Shown one piece after another: positions 8,184-17,744 of a stretch of 31,288 nucleotides of DNA (position 1 is its first letter; every line of letters starts with the position of its first letter). The notes under the pieces are model-generated. The model ran no database searches. It was not told the DNA's origin and saw only the letters and a program-made list of their open reading frames with translations. The position numbers and the translations under genes were made by a program. The stretch comes from RGIG464 sp045643185. Lineage in GTDB: Bacteria; Myxococcota_A; Bradymonadia; UBA4248. The stretch spans positions 1-31,288 of the forward strand of contig JAZUKH010000003.1 of NCBI GenBank assembly GCA_045643185.1, read 5' to 3'.

Positions 8184-8912
8184 ATGTGCGAAGGTCAGAA
8201 TGAAAAAATACTCGATTTATCGATCGTTCGTGCAAATATCGATGCCTCGCTGGCAACCGATAAGCGCCGTTTTTATCGGTTAGCACTCATCGACGAAAAT
8301 ATGGCGTTGGTGCCAAGAAAGGCACCGACCAGCGTTCACGTCGAAACGCAGATCTGTCTTGATCACAATGTCTTTTCAGAAAAGATCGCTGAAAAGCACA
8401 AACAGGACAAAGAAGATGAAAAGGCACCTACGTATAATCGTCCGGTAGAACTGGATGATCAGGTGGTTGAATGCACGCCGCAGTTCATTCTCAGGAATAT
8501 TCCTAAAATTGAACATTATTACGATCTGGATCGTGCATTACCCTTTAACGAGGAGGATCTGCCACTCAATGATGCGCTTGCTGCCATCGAATCGGCTCGT
8601 AAGGCTCACCTCGACCCCGTCGATCTGCCTGACCTGCGTAGTGCCGAAGTGATCAACGACTTTCGTGTCTTTCTCGAAGAAATTTTTTATTTGTGTCCCT
8701 GGGATTGCATTACACGTCGGCCGCCTACCGAAGATTCACCTTGGCATCCCAAGCATTCGCACGCCAAACTCGCTCAGTACTTGCTCGACGCGCAAAACAC
8801 GCTCTTTATTTTCAGCGACAAGGGAACCACACAGATCGGTACGACCGCCTTTGTTCCCGCCGAAAAAAGCGATGTTCCGCAAGGCTTCCAGAGCTTCGGA
8901 CCGCTGTCATAG
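8184..8912 (+). CDS. Unrecognised 242-residue protein
   Basis: I do not recognise this protein. It has no signal peptide or membrane segment and is acidic with a charged middle (the KHKQDKEDEK stretch), so it is probably cytoplasmic. The C-terminal third is the most distinctive: a CPWDCITRRPP motif followed by SPWHPKHSHAKLAQYLLDAQ, with several His and Trp residues and two close cysteines that could bind metal or form a recognition surface. The ATG at 8184 is preferred because GAGGA (8172–8176) precedes it by 7 nt. An in-frame ATG at 8157 lies almost on the T-run of the preceding terminator, which would leave no room for a leader. The terminator before and the promoter after make it a probable single-gene unit. 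No function is proposed. Confidence 0.7.
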   Translation: MCEGQNEKILDLSIVRANIDASLATDKRRFYRLALIDENMALVPRKAPTSVHVETQICLDHNVFSEKIAEKHKQDKEDEKAPTYNRPVELDDQVVECTPQFILRNIPKIEHYYDLDRALPFNEEDLPLNDALAAIESARKAHLDPVDLPDLRSAEVINDFRVFLEEIFYLCPWDCITRRPPTEDSPWHPKHSHAKLAQYLLDAQNTLFIFSDKGTTQIGTTAFVPAEKSDVPQGFQSFGPLS

Positions 8913-8990
8913 CTTTGTCAGGATTACGCGTTCTGATTTTGCGTTTTTACTCAGCTTGGTAAGCTTTGTTTGGTCTCAGAAATTCAAAAT

Positions 8991-9026
8991 CTCAGCCATA
9001 GCGAAGCCGAAGGCAAGCAGGCTGAG
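8991..9026 (+). other. Stem-loop between the unknown gene and phoH
   Basis: CTCAGCC (8991–8997) pairs with GGCTGAG (9020–9026), and the loop contains a smaller GCC-GAA-GGC hairpin. It lies about 80 nt after the previous stop and about 60 nt before the phoH promoter. It may end the upstream transcript, although no T-run follows directly. Confidence 0.35.
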
Positions 9027-9062
9027 AGGTAATGATTTTGCACAATATCTGTGCGTGATTCG

Positions 9063-9091
9063 TTCATTCCAACGAAGTTTTCGTGTATAAT
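9063..9091 (+). promoter_or_regulatory. Sigma-70-like promoter of phoH–pgpH
   Basis: A perfect -10 TATAAT (9086–9091) lies 17 nt after a weak -35 TTCATT (9063–9068). Transcription would begin near 9098, giving a short leader with a small CCCC/GGGG hairpin (9104–9107 with 9114–9117) and placing phoH starts earlier than 9098 out of reach. Confidence 0.6.
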
Positions 9092-9146
9092 TATGGTTTT
9101 TGACCCCTTGAATGGGGATGACATGAAAATTTTGTTGGGAGAATAC

Positions 9147-10109
9147 ATGGCCCGCACACAAATAGAGTTTCCAAGTATGCCGCACGCTCAGATGCTGTTT
9201 GGCGCTCGGCAGTCAAATTTACATTTTCTCGAAGAGACCCTGGAACTTCAAATTGAAGTTCTGGGAAATTCAGTGACGATCGCTGGTTCGCAGCAGAATG
9301 TGGCGCTTGCTGAACGCGTTCTGGTTTCGTTGTATGAAGAAACAAAGTCGAATCGTGAGATCGTGGCCGGTGAAATAGCTCAGTGTATCGAAGAGTTTCG
9401 TTCCGGTAAGGAAAACGTCCCGTTGGAAAAACACGACGGCACGATCTTGATGACGGCAGACAAGCGCGTGATCGCCGCCAAAACGACGAATCAGCGCGCA
9501 TACGTCAATGCCATTCGTCAGTCTGATGTGGTTTTCGGCGTTGGACCCGCCGGCACGGGTAAAACATACCTCGCCATGGCTATGGCCGTCGACGCGTTGA
9601 TGCGCAAAAAAGTCAAACGCATCGTCCTCGTGCGTCCGGCTGTCGAAGCTGGTGAAAGACTCGGCTTTTTGCCCGGTGACATGGCCGAAAAAGTGAACCC
9701 GTACTTGCGACCGCTCTACGACGCACTCTATGACATGGTCGATATCGATCGCGCACAGCGGTGGATGGCTCAAGGCGCGATCGAAGTCGCGCCGCTCGCT
9801 TTTATGCGAGGTCGAACGCTCAACACCGCGTTCGTCATCCTCGATGAAGCTCAAAATACCACGCCAGAACAGATGAAAATGTTCCTTACTCGTATGGGCT
9901 TCGGATCAAAAGTGGTCGTGACCGGTGACTTGACCCAGACTGACTTGCCCGAAGGACAAAAATCGGGACTCGAACAAGCCGTGCACATCCTCGATGCCGT
10001 CGATGGCATCGACATCATTCGTCTTAACGATGCTGATATCGTCCGACATCCGCTCGTTCAAAGAATCGTCAAGGCTTATGAAGCCGCTTGTCCTGAACTA
10101 AAAGCTTAA
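9147..10109 (+). CDS. phoH: PhoH family ATPase
   Basis: This 320-residue cytoplasmic protein is of the PhoH/YbeZ family, P-loop ATPases related to superfamily I helicases and linked to RNA metabolism and ribosome maturation. Residues 1–~75 form the family's KH-like N-terminal region (LHFLEETLELQIEVLG, then VTIAGSQQNVALAERVL). The ATPase core has Walker A GPAGTGKT at 133–140 and Walker B VILDEAQN with D233 and E234, followed by TRMGFGSKVVVTGDLTQTDLP, characteristic of PhoH. The ATG at 9147 was chosen for its GGGAGA site and for agreement with the usual length. ATG 9123 (328 residues, GGGGA site) is a real alternative; ATG 9051 lies upstream of the promoter -10. Next comes a 7TM-HD gene 42 nt downstream, as in many bacteria where phoH–yqfF–ybeY are neighbours, but no ybeY follows. 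Confidence 0.92.
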   Translation: MARTQIEFPSMPHAQMLFGARQSNLHFLEETLELQIEVLGNSVTIAGSQQNVALAERVLVSLYEETKSNREIVAGEIAQCIEEFRSGKENVPLEKHDGTILMTADKRVIAAKTTNQRAYVNAIRQSDVVFGVGPAGTGKTYLAMAMAVDALMRKKVKRIVLVRPAVEAGERLGFLPGDMAEKVNPYLRPLYDALYDMVDIDRAQRWMAQGAIEVAPLAFMRGRTLNTAFVILDEAQNTTPEQMKMFLTRMGFGSKVVVTGDLTQTDLPEGQKSGLEQAVHILDAVDGIDIIRLNDADIVRHPLVQRIVKAYEAACPELKA

Positions 10110-10151
10110 TAAAAAATAAATATATATATAAAAATTAATCGGAGTTGATCC

Positions 10152-13100
10152 ATGGATGAATATCGTCAGAGAGAATCCCTGAATTTTGAAAAAACGGCTA
10201 GTCGTAAGAAAAAATCACGTTTTCTGACATTCAGTCTCGATAATACGATCCTCGTCATTGGCTACGTCGCCGTCGTCGTGCTCGTGCTTGTCTTGTGGAT
10301 GGGAAGTCACCTGGGCTCTGAAGGCGGTGTGATTCAGAAATCAGATGTCGGTTCAATTGCACTTCACGATTATAAGGCACCACGTGATTTCGTGTATGAT
10401 CGTGTTGATCGCGAGGCAACTGACCGTATTCGCGCGCAACGCGTCGCTGAAGTTTTGCCAATTTACACATGGAATAATGATTATTACACGCAGACGGTCG
10501 AAAATGTGAATGCCGCTTTCGATATGATGCGTGATCGCTTTGTAAAATATCGCGAACGCGAGATGGCAAAGCGTATTCCCAAAATTATTAATGACATTAC
10601 CACGCCCAAAAATGTCAATAAAGCAAAGCAGGACGCGTTGCTCGATGCCATGTTCGAGCCGTTTAGTGATCAGCCAGAGGTTGATCCGTTTCTTTCGACG
10701 CGTACCGTCAAAGAAGAAGAATTGTCCCAGATCCTCGCTAACTGGACGAGTGACAATAAACCGGAGTTTGAAGAAAAAATTGGTGTCCAGCTGGATGACG
10801 AGTTGTTTAGCTGGTTGGTTCAGAATAGCTTTGCGCGAGAGATTCAAGACGAGATCGTGCGTATTCTGAGCACGGTTTTGAGCCAGAAGATCGTGAATTC
10901 ACGAGCCAGCTTGGATGAGAACGAACGCGTTACCGTGCAATGGCTCGAAAACTCGATCAAGCGCACGAAGACTTTTACTGAGAGCGATAAGTCGATCGTT
11001 TCAACGGTCGAGGACGGACAGACGCTCATTCGTTCCATGGTCACCGAGCGTCTGGGAACAGCGCCTGAAGTTATGACGCCGTTTTTGAGCGCGTTCGTGA
11101 TCGAAAACCTGACTTATGATGACGCCGCTACGCAACGCGAGCGCACAAATGTCAGCGAAAAAACCGCAGAACTCCGCGTTTTTGAAGAATACAAAAAAGG
11201 TCAGACGGTCATTGCGAGCGGCGAACCGATCCGCGAAGAGCATTTCGACCTGTTTGACAAAATGATGCAGGGACAGACCGAATATGATAACCGAGCTGGA
11301 CACTGGTTCAGCATCATTATCGTCGTTTTGCTTGCCGTTGGACTGGGATGCCGACCCATTCTCAAAAATGACAATAAAGGCTTTAGTCTGCAAAAACGCC
11401 GTGACATGATCTTTGTCACATCCGTTTTGCTCGTCTATGCCCTTGGATTGAAGTTGCTGGCACTCGTTTTTGCAACGTTTGATTCGGTATATCACCTGCC
11501 ATACTCGCTGTTTTTGCTGTTCCCATTTGCTTCGGGAAGCATGTTGATCCGGTTGGTCATCAATCGTCAGTTTGCGTTTTATTTTTCAGTCATGGCAGCC
11601 GTCATTACGACGCTCATGTCCACGAACCTCAACATCGTTTTGCCGTACGCATTTTTGACCATCATGGCTGGTTGTCTGCTGATCGACCGACCGAAACGCA
11701 GCAGTGCCGTGCTGAATGCCGGCATCTGGTTGGGCGCTATTTCGGCCATTATGGGCATCGCGATCTACATTCGTCATGGTGGCGATCTCACTTGGCAGAA
11801 TTATCTCGTCGTTGCCGTGTTAGGCATTGCAAGTGGCCTGCTCTCTTCGGGGATGATCATGATCGGTCTGCCTTTGGCCGAGTCGATTTTTGGTTACGCG
11901 ACCTCCAACAAATTGCTTGAGCTCTCAAACCTTGAACATCCGGCTCTCAAAACGCTGTTCATGGAAGCTCCAGGCACCTACCAGCACTCCATCATGGTCG
12001 GTACGCTCAACGAAGCCGCCGCCGATGCTATTGGTGCCAACTCCATCCTCGCCCGCGTCGGCGGTTACTATCACGATATTGGTAAGGCTAAAAATGCTCA
12101 GTATTTTGCTGAAAACCAACACGGCGATAATCCCCATAACCGACTCAAACCTAATATGAGCGCACTGATTCTCAAAACGCACGAACGTGACGGGCTTGAA
12201 ATCGCTAAAAAATATCATTTACCCAAAGATATTATGGATTTCATCATTTCACATCATGGTACGAGCCGAATCGAGTTCTTCTATCAGAACGCGATTAAGA
12301 CGCAGACGGATGTCCGTGAAGATGATTATCGTTATCCCGGACCGCGTCCGCAGACGCGCGAAACGGGTATCTGCATGGTTTCCGATATGGTCGAAGCTGC
12401 TGTCCGCTCCATGCCCGATAAAAGTCCCGATCGTATAAAGGTCCTTGTTCGTAAGCTCATTAACCATAAATTTGCCGATGGTCAGTTCGATGAATGCGAT
12501 TTGACGCTGCGCGACCTTAATGACATTGCTGATGCCGTGTGCGGGATCCTTAACGCCTTCTACCACCACAGGCCGGAATACCCTGATCAGAAACGCGAAC
12601 GTGAAAAAGCCGAGGCCGAAAAGAAAGCCCGTGAACTCGCTGAAGCTGAAAAGGCCAATGCTCAGGAACAAAGCGCGGTGAATGATAAAATTAATAAATC
12701 GTCTGATTTGTTAGAGAAGGTCGATAAACAGGATAAAAACGAAAAATCCGATAGATCCGGCATTTTTGAAAAGGTTGTGAAATCTGAAAAATCCGAAAAA
12801 ACGGATAAGCCTTCTAAATCAAATAAATATGATAAAATTGAAAAAACTTCTAAATCTGACCAATATGAAAGAGTCGAAAAAGAAGATAAATCGTTAAAAA
12901 CAGAAAAAAGTGAAAATAAGAAATCTGAACGTCCAGAAATTAAATTGGATAGTTTGGATAATGCGACGCGTGTCGACGGCAACCATCGTGTTGAACACTC
13001 GAATAGAACTTCTGAACGTTTAAAATCGGTGAGTGTTGAACATTCGAATCGTTCAGATAGTGATGCGAAAGTTAATAAATCGTCTGAAAAATTAAAACCG

Positions 13101-13697
13101 GTTTCGAATGATAATTCGAATCGTTCGGGCTTTTATAATAAAGTGAGCAAAACGTCTGAAAAACTCAAACCAGTGCCTGCCGAAAATGCAAATCGCTCGG
13201 ATTATTATCCTAAAGTCAATAAATCCTCGGATCGCCTCAAAGCGGTGGATGGCAAGGCTATGACATCGGAAAATAAAACGCCGATGGATGCCCAGGAAGC
13301 CAGAAAATCGCGTGTTTTGGCGGCGATCGATGAGATCAATTCTATGCTCCAAAGCGACGAACCGGCAAATCATAAAAGTGCCAATGCCTTTGACAATATG
13401 AATGATGATCTGGCTGTCGAAGACTCTGTCATGACGGATCGCAGCGATCTTTTTGAGCCGGAATCGGTGGCTCCGCAAGTCAGCGGATTGCTCAAGTCGT
13501 TTGCCTCCGACCTGCCCGACGACGAACCCGATGAGATGGCCGAAGCCAATGAACTTCTCAAAGATGAAATTGAAGAAGCAAATCAGGCAAAAGCTAAGCC
13601 CGATCCTGTCAAAGAAGCGGAAGTTGAGTCGCAAATGCTTTCCGAAGCGTATGAATTGCCACTTTCAAGCAAATTAGACGTTTTCAAAAAATCGTAG
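10152..13697 (+). CDS. pgpH: 7TM-HD phosphodiesterase (PgpH/YqfF type) with long C-terminal extension
   Basis: This 1181-residue inner-membrane protein resembles PgpH, which hydrolyses the second messenger c-di-AMP. TM1 is at about residues 32–55. An extracytoplasmic domain (about 56–375) resembles the 7TMR-HD extracellular domain. About six more helices follow (383–585). The cytoplasmic HD domain keeps its metal ligands: H612 (YQHS), H641-D642 in YHDIGKA, H701-H702 in ISHHGTS, and a downstream CMVSDMVEAAVRS. From about residue 810 the protein continues for some 370 residues as a Lys/Glu/Ser/Asp-rich, probably disordered tail with three 24-residue repeats (962–1033). Usual family members end near 700–850 residues. 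GGAG (10141–10144) precedes the ATG by 7 nt. It lies downstream of phoH in a probable two-gene operon. c-di-AMP as substrate is inferred from family; no cyclase is present here. Confidence 0.88.
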   Translation: MDEYRQRESLNFEKTASRKKKSRFLTFSLDNTILVIGYVAVVVLVLVLWMGSHLGSEGGVIQKSDVGSIALHDYKAPRDFVYDRVDREATDRIRAQRVAEVLPIYTWNNDYYTQTVENVNAAFDMMRDRFVKYREREMAKRIPKIINDITTPKNVNKAKQDALLDAMFEPFSDQPEVDPFLSTRTVKEEELSQILANWTSDNKPEFEEKIGVQLDDELFSWLVQNSFAREIQDEIVRILSTVLSQKIVNSRASLDENERVTVQWLENSIKRTKTFTESDKSIVSTVEDGQTLIRSMVTERLGTAPEVMTPFLSAFVIENLTYDDAATQRERTNVSEKTAELRVFEEYKKGQTVIASGEPIREEHFDLFDKMMQGQTEYDNRAGHWFSIIIVVLLAVGLGCRPILKNDNKGFSLQKRRDMIFVTSVLLVYALGLKLLALVFATFDSVYHLPYSLFLLFPFASGSMLIRLVINRQFAFYFSVMAAVITTLMSTNLNIVLPYAFLTIMAGCLLIDRPKRSSAVLNAGIWLGAISAIMGIAIYIRHGGDLTWQNYLVVAVLGIASGLLSSGMIMIGLPLAESIFGYATSNKLLELSNLEHPALKTLFMEAPGTYQHSIMVGTLNEAAADAIGANSILARVGGYYHDIGKAKNAQYFAENQHGDNPHNRLKPNMSALILKTHERDGLEIAKKYHLPKDIMDFIISHHGTSRIEFFYQNAIKTQTDVREDDYRYPGPRPQTRETGICMVSDMVEAAVRSMPDKSPDRIKVLVRKLINHKFADGQFDECDLTLRDLNDIADAVCGILNAFYHHRPEYPDQKREREKAEAEKKARELAEAEKANAQEQSAVNDKINKSSDLLEKVDKQDKNEKSDRSGIFEKVVKSEKSEKTDKPSKSNKYDKIEKTSKSDQYERVEKEDKSLKTEKSENKKSERPEIKLDSLDNATRVDGNHRVEHSNRTSERLKSVSVEHSNRSDSDAKVNKSSEKLKPVSNDNSNRSGFYNKVSKTSEKLKPVPAENANRSDYYPKVNKSSDRLKAVDGKAMTSENKTPMDAQEARKSRVLAAIDEINSMLQSDEPANHKSANAFDNMNDDLAVEDSVMTDRSDLFEPESVAPQVSGLLKSFASDLPDDEPDEMAEANELLKDEIEEANQAKAKPDPVKEAEVESQMLSEAYELPLSSKLDVFKKS
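13035..13250 (+). repeat. Three 72-bp diverged tandem repeats in the pgpH tail
   Basis: Residues 962–985, 986–1009 and 1010–1033 are 24-residue units built on an (S/A)NRS core followed by KV(N/S)K(S/T)S(E/D)(K/R)LK(P/A)V. A shorter partial unit precedes them. The codons have diverged while the residues stay similar, so the duplications are not recent and the sequence seems maintained. Confidence 0.8.
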
Positions 13698-13709
13698 ATT
13701 TGCGCTTGT

Positions 13710-13778
13710 GGGGGAAGTCTCCCCCTACGCGGCTATTTCGTATCGAAATACGCCGCTACCCCCTCTCCTGGCAGGGCC
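13710..13778 (+). repeat. Composite palindromic intergenic repeat, copy E2
   Basis: Hairpin A is GGGGGA (13710–13715), loop AGTC, TCCCCC (13720–13725). Hairpin B is GCGGC (13729–13733), TATTTCG, loop TAT, CGAAATA, an unpaired C at 13751, GCCGC (13752–13756). It is followed by a C-run and CCTGGCAGGGCC ending at 13778. It begins 12 nt after the pgpH stop and ends 30 nt before the recB-like gene. It is the mirror image of copy E3 on the other side of that gene. Confidence 0.9.
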
Positions 13779-13808
13779 AATCACCAGGTTGTTTCGTTTT
13801 ATTAACGC

Positions 13809-16800
13809 ATGCCGCCGCAATCGATGTTTGGGTCGTTCGGCGGCTTCTTTGTTACTGAATTCATGATGCCAACCTATTATCTTGAAAAACCTTCGATCTT
13901 TTACGATCCTAATAACTGTATTCCCAAGGTGGGACACTGCGTGATCGAGGCCAGTGCCGGCACTGGCAAGACTTATACGATCAGCAAATTGTTCGTCGAC
14001 CTGATCTATCAGGGCATCGATCCTGTCAAGTGCCTGTTCATTACGTTTACGAACAAGGCAACCGCTGAATTGCAGGAACGATTGAGAAAAGAGGTCGAGG
14101 GGCTCGCAAATGCGTTTAGATGCCCAAATCCTGATGCGACTCAAATAAAGGTGGGAGACGACACGCTGAAAACAAGTGTCAGTGCCGATGATGCATATAA
14201 ATTTTGGTGCATGGATGAATTGCATCAACAACGCTTTTTGAACGCGGTCGATCAGTTTTCAAAGATCCGAATTAGTACGATCGATAGTTTGACGCACAAC
14301 ATGATGCAGGAAAACGGCGACTTGTCGTCGTTGGCTCCTAAGCTCGTGGTTTCAAATGAGTTGCCCGAAGACATCGCTTTTGCCAATTTCATGCGTTTTG
14401 ATGTGACGAACGATGATTGGATCAAGGCCGTCGTCTGCGCTTATGAACATTACGAGAAAAGTGATTCCAACAAGTTGTCGAATGGAGGTAATTATGATAT
14501 AAACGCATGTTTCAAAAAACACTTAATCGATGCCTATAAAACTGGCACGGCGTCATGTATTCCCATCGAACAGATCGTGAAATTTGAACAAAATAAAGAT
14601 GAAACGCCCGACATCGCTTACCGAAATCGCTGCATCGAGGCTTTGACCGAGTTTTATCAACTTTTGGAAGGACAAACGCCTGAAGAAATTAAGGGTAGTA
14701 TTAAGAAGGCTAAATTCATAGTTCAAAAAAATAAAAAAGAAAAACTTTTCGGCGCTTTTAAGATACATGGTGCCATGTTTTCGACTGACCCATGGCGTTA
14801 CTGGCTGCTTGGTATGCAGGATGTGAGTCAAGCTGAGTTTAATACACACAAAGATTATCAGCCCAACCTAACGCCTTTGACGACCGCCGTGGATCGCTTA
14901 AAGCAGCTCGTGGTAGACCGGGTTTACTTTTTGACCCGTTATGCGTTGCCAAAATTTGCTGCCACGATGGAACAGGTAAAGCAGTCACAGGGGGTCTTTG
15001 AACACAACGATTTTACGCAAAAATTGGCGTATGACGTTCAGACGAGTGAAAAACTCAAACAACGTTTTCGTGAACGCTGGTCGGTTGCCGTTGTCGACGA
15101 GTTTCAGGATACGAGTGCTGACCAGTGGAACCTCTTTAGTGGGGCTTTTATGAACCTGGTCGAAAACGAAAACGGCGTAAAAGTGCCCAAATGGCAACTC
15201 GGCGACCCGCGTCTGTTTGTCATAGGCGACCCAAAACAGGCGATCTACTCGTTTCGTGGCGGCGATTTGGTGATGTATCGTCACGCGGTGAAGACCGTCG
15301 CGATGTGTGATTGTCATACGAATGAAAACCAAAACACTAAAGTGACGCTCGACACGAATTATCGTGCTTCCAAAAAAGTGATCGACGCATGCAACATCAT
15401 TTTTGATCATTACTGGAATGATCAAAATAAATCGTTGCCTGAAGTTCAATGCATGGACTTTGTTAAGGTCAATTCGGTACATGATGATTGGGTGATTTAC
15501 GACACAATGACGGACTGCGAAGCGAAAAAAATGTCGCCTGCTGTCTATTACGGCAAAATCGAGAATGACAGAATCGCTGAGATCATTGACCGGCTTTTGA
15601 ATGAAGCTGTCATCGTGAAAGGAAAAGGCTCTGACCAAAAGATTAAAAATGTCGAAAAGATCTGTATTTTAGGTCGCAAAGTAGACGACTTTAATTCGAT
15701 TAAAACCGCCTTGAATATGCGGGGAATTGATTATATCGGTACTGGGCTCAAAAAGGCTGCCGAGCTTTTTTCGTTGCCTGAAGTACTTTCGCTCGTCCGC
15801 GTCATGTATGCGGTGCTTGAACCATACAAAGCAGGAAATATCGAAGCTGCGTTGAATTCTATCCTCTTTGGCATTCAGCTCGACCAATTGGGCAATGTTT
15901 ATGATCACAAAGATCCTGAAGCGAGCGTCTTGGGACGAAAATTTATCGAATGGAACAAACTTGCCCGTGATCGAAAACAACTCGCGAATATCGGTATCAT
16001 CTTTGAGGATATTCTTAAGTTTTCAAACTTTGCTGAGCGTTTGGCATTGTTGAGCGAAAGTCTTATGCCTTACGAGAACGTGCGTGCGGTGATCGACTAT
16101 CTGTCGTCACTCGCCATCGTCGAAAAACTCGATTGGGCTTCACTCATCGCGCGCATGTCTGCCATTCGGCATGGCGAAGTTTCGCTGGGCGAAAACGAGT
16201 TGTACGTGGCTCATCCGCAGGCGCGCGTTGAGTTGATGACGATCCACAAGAGCAAAGGGCTTGAGGCCGACATCGTGATCGTGTTGCCCGTCAAGGAGTC
16301 GTCTAGTTCAATACAACGCTTTTTGAAATATCACGAAGAGAAGGCAACGGACGAAGGTGGAATTGCAAAACCGCGCGTTTTTCCGCAAATGAAAAATGGT
16401 AACGCCAGTTCCGCTAAAGATATGAAACAAGCATTGGATGAACAGCAAGCTGAAGAGATTCGCTTGCTATACGTGGCTTTGACGCGTGCAAAAATGCGGT
16501 TGTACATCTGTAAGTCGGAGAAAAGCAACTTAGACTTTTACGACAAGCTTGACGCGCTCATGGACGAAATGCGTGGTGCCTCAAACCCTGTCATAGCAGA
16601 CATGGATGAACAGCTCCGCACTTATTGGCCACCGACGTCATCGCTCGATGACAGTTTGTCTGAACTTCAACGTCGTGGCGCGCCCGACGCGGTGGCAGAT
16701 GGCCAGAGTGACGCGTTTAGTAGGGAACATTTGCCCGTGCGCCGCGGTCGAACCGTCGTGACCTACTCGAGTGTTGCACCAAAACTTGATCTGACGGCTA

Positions 16801-17702
16801 ACGACGATGTTTGGGGGCGCGAATCGATCTATGCACCGCGTGAACAAGGAACGGCGCCGGTCATGACGCGCGGCAAAAACACTGGTAATTTCCTGCACAA
16901 GTTGCTCGAAGTCATGCCGCTCGACGATTTTCAGGCAGTCTATGCGACCGACCAGGCGAAGCCGCTTTGTTCGCCGCTCGAATCCTTCAACGAACAAAAT
17001 AAATTGCGTGAAAAAAGTGAACGCATCCAACGCATTTATCAGACGAACCAGACCGTTTATCGAATTTCAGACACCGACCTGGCTCTGGCAAAAAAAATGT
17101 TGCAGAACACTTTGCTCAAACCCTTGGCAAACGTGCCTCTCAACGGATTCCGTGCGCCAGAAAAAGATTGGCTGCCGACCAACCTGTGTGCGTTGACACG
17201 CAGGAGCGTTGCGCGTGAGCTCGAGTTCATTTGTGATGCCAGTCAGGTCTTTGACGATGAAACGGCCAAGTTTTTCTTCTGTTCGACCGATGCCGATGGA
17301 CAAACGGTGTTTGACGAAGCTGGTTGGCAGCGCTTCATGGCGCAACTCAAACATAACTTTGATCAGTCAGCACTCATTAAGGGAACGTTCGACGCGGTCT
17401 TTCAAGTTGGTAATCGACTGTTTTTACTCGACTGGAAGAGCGATTCACTCGAACGCTTTGATCAGGCTTCCATGCGCGACTACGTTATGGAGCATTTCAT
17501 CGTGCAGGCGTCCTTCTATGCCTATGCGATCAAAAGTGAGATGGCGCGTATCAATGCGCACAAAGCTGAGTGCCTTGATGCACACAAGGCTGAAGGCAAT
17601 GAGCCCGTCGTGTATGGCGGCATGCTTTACGTGTTTTTGCGCGGTATCAACGATGATCCGCAAAACAGTGACGGCTTTTTCTTCATTCCGCCCGAAGTGT
17701 AG
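13809..17702 (+). CDS. recB: RecB-like UvrD-family helicase-nuclease
   Basis: This 1297-residue protein has the superfamily IA helicase motifs in order: Walker A ASAGTGKT (48–55), TFTNKATAELQERL (Ia), STIDSLTH, VVDEFQDTS with D430-E431 (II), VIGDPKQAIYSFRGGD (III), LDTNYRAS (IV), MTIHKSKGLEADIVIV near 808 (V) and LLYVALTRAKMRL near 882 (VI). The C-terminus is a RecB-type nuclease with D1195 in GTFDAVFQ, D1208 and K1210 in LLDWKSD, then QASFYAYAI. The 13-residue spacing between the two Asp residues matches RecB. RecB acts with RecC and RecD in double-strand-break processing; neither is in the window. AddA is the alternative, but the IEASAGTGKTYTI opening favours RecB. The start is uncertain: ATG 13809, 13824 and 13863 all lack a good ribosome site. 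Composite repeats in inverted orientation bracket the gene. Confidence 0.88.
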   Translation: MPPQSMFGSFGGFFVTEFMMPTYYLEKPSIFYDPNNCIPKVGHCVIEASAGTGKTYTISKLFVDLIYQGIDPVKCLFITFTNKATAELQERLRKEVEGLANAFRCPNPDATQIKVGDDTLKTSVSADDAYKFWCMDELHQQRFLNAVDQFSKIRISTIDSLTHNMMQENGDLSSLAPKLVVSNELPEDIAFANFMRFDVTNDDWIKAVVCAYEHYEKSDSNKLSNGGNYDINACFKKHLIDAYKTGTASCIPIEQIVKFEQNKDETPDIAYRNRCIEALTEFYQLLEGQTPEEIKGSIKKAKFIVQKNKKEKLFGAFKIHGAMFSTDPWRYWLLGMQDVSQAEFNTHKDYQPNLTPLTTAVDRLKQLVVDRVYFLTRYALPKFAATMEQVKQSQGVFEHNDFTQKLAYDVQTSEKLKQRFRERWSVAVVDEFQDTSADQWNLFSGAFMNLVENENGVKVPKWQLGDPRLFVIGDPKQAIYSFRGGDLVMYRHAVKTVAMCDCHTNENQNTKVTLDTNYRASKKVIDACNIIFDHYWNDQNKSLPEVQCMDFVKVNSVHDDWVIYDTMTDCEAKKMSPAVYYGKIENDRIAEIIDRLLNEAVIVKGKGSDQKIKNVEKICILGRKVDDFNSIKTALNMRGIDYIGTGLKKAAELFSLPEVLSLVRVMYAVLEPYKAGNIEAALNSILFGIQLDQLGNVYDHKDPEASVLGRKFIEWNKLARDRKQLANIGIIFEDILKFSNFAERLALLSESLMPYENVRAVIDYLSSLAIVEKLDWASLIARMSAIRHGEVSLGENELYVAHPQARVELMTIHKSKGLEADIVIVLPVKESSSSIQRFLKYHEEKATDEGGIAKPRVFPQMKNGNASSAKDMKQALDEQQAEEIRLLYVALTRAKMRLYICKSEKSNLDFYDKLDALMDEMRGASNPVIADMDEQLRTYWPPTSSLDDSLSELQRRGAPDAVADGQSDAFSREHLPVRRGRTVVTYSSVAPKLDLTANDDVWGRESIYAPREQGTAPVMTRGKNTGNFLHKLLEVMPLDDFQAVYATDQAKPLCSPLESFNEQNKLREKSERIQRIYQTNQTVYRISDTDLALAKKMLQNTLLKPLANVPLNGFRAPEKDWLPTNLCALTRRSVARELEFICDASQVFDDETAKFFFCSTDADGQTVFDEAGWQRFMAQLKHNFDQSALIKGTFDAVFQVGNRLFLLDWKSDSLERFDQASMRDYVMEHFIVQASFYAYAIKSEMARINAHKAECLDAHKAEGNEPVVYGGMLYVFLRGINDDPQNSDGFFFIPPEV

Positions 17703-17744
17703 CGTGCAATCAGGCGAGTTATGAGGCAAATAAGCGTCGTAAAA

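Noticed and set aside
13809..17702. Phage-defence helicase-nuclease island
   Set aside because: Motif order and nuclease spacing match housekeeping RecB, and no other defence gene is adjacent.
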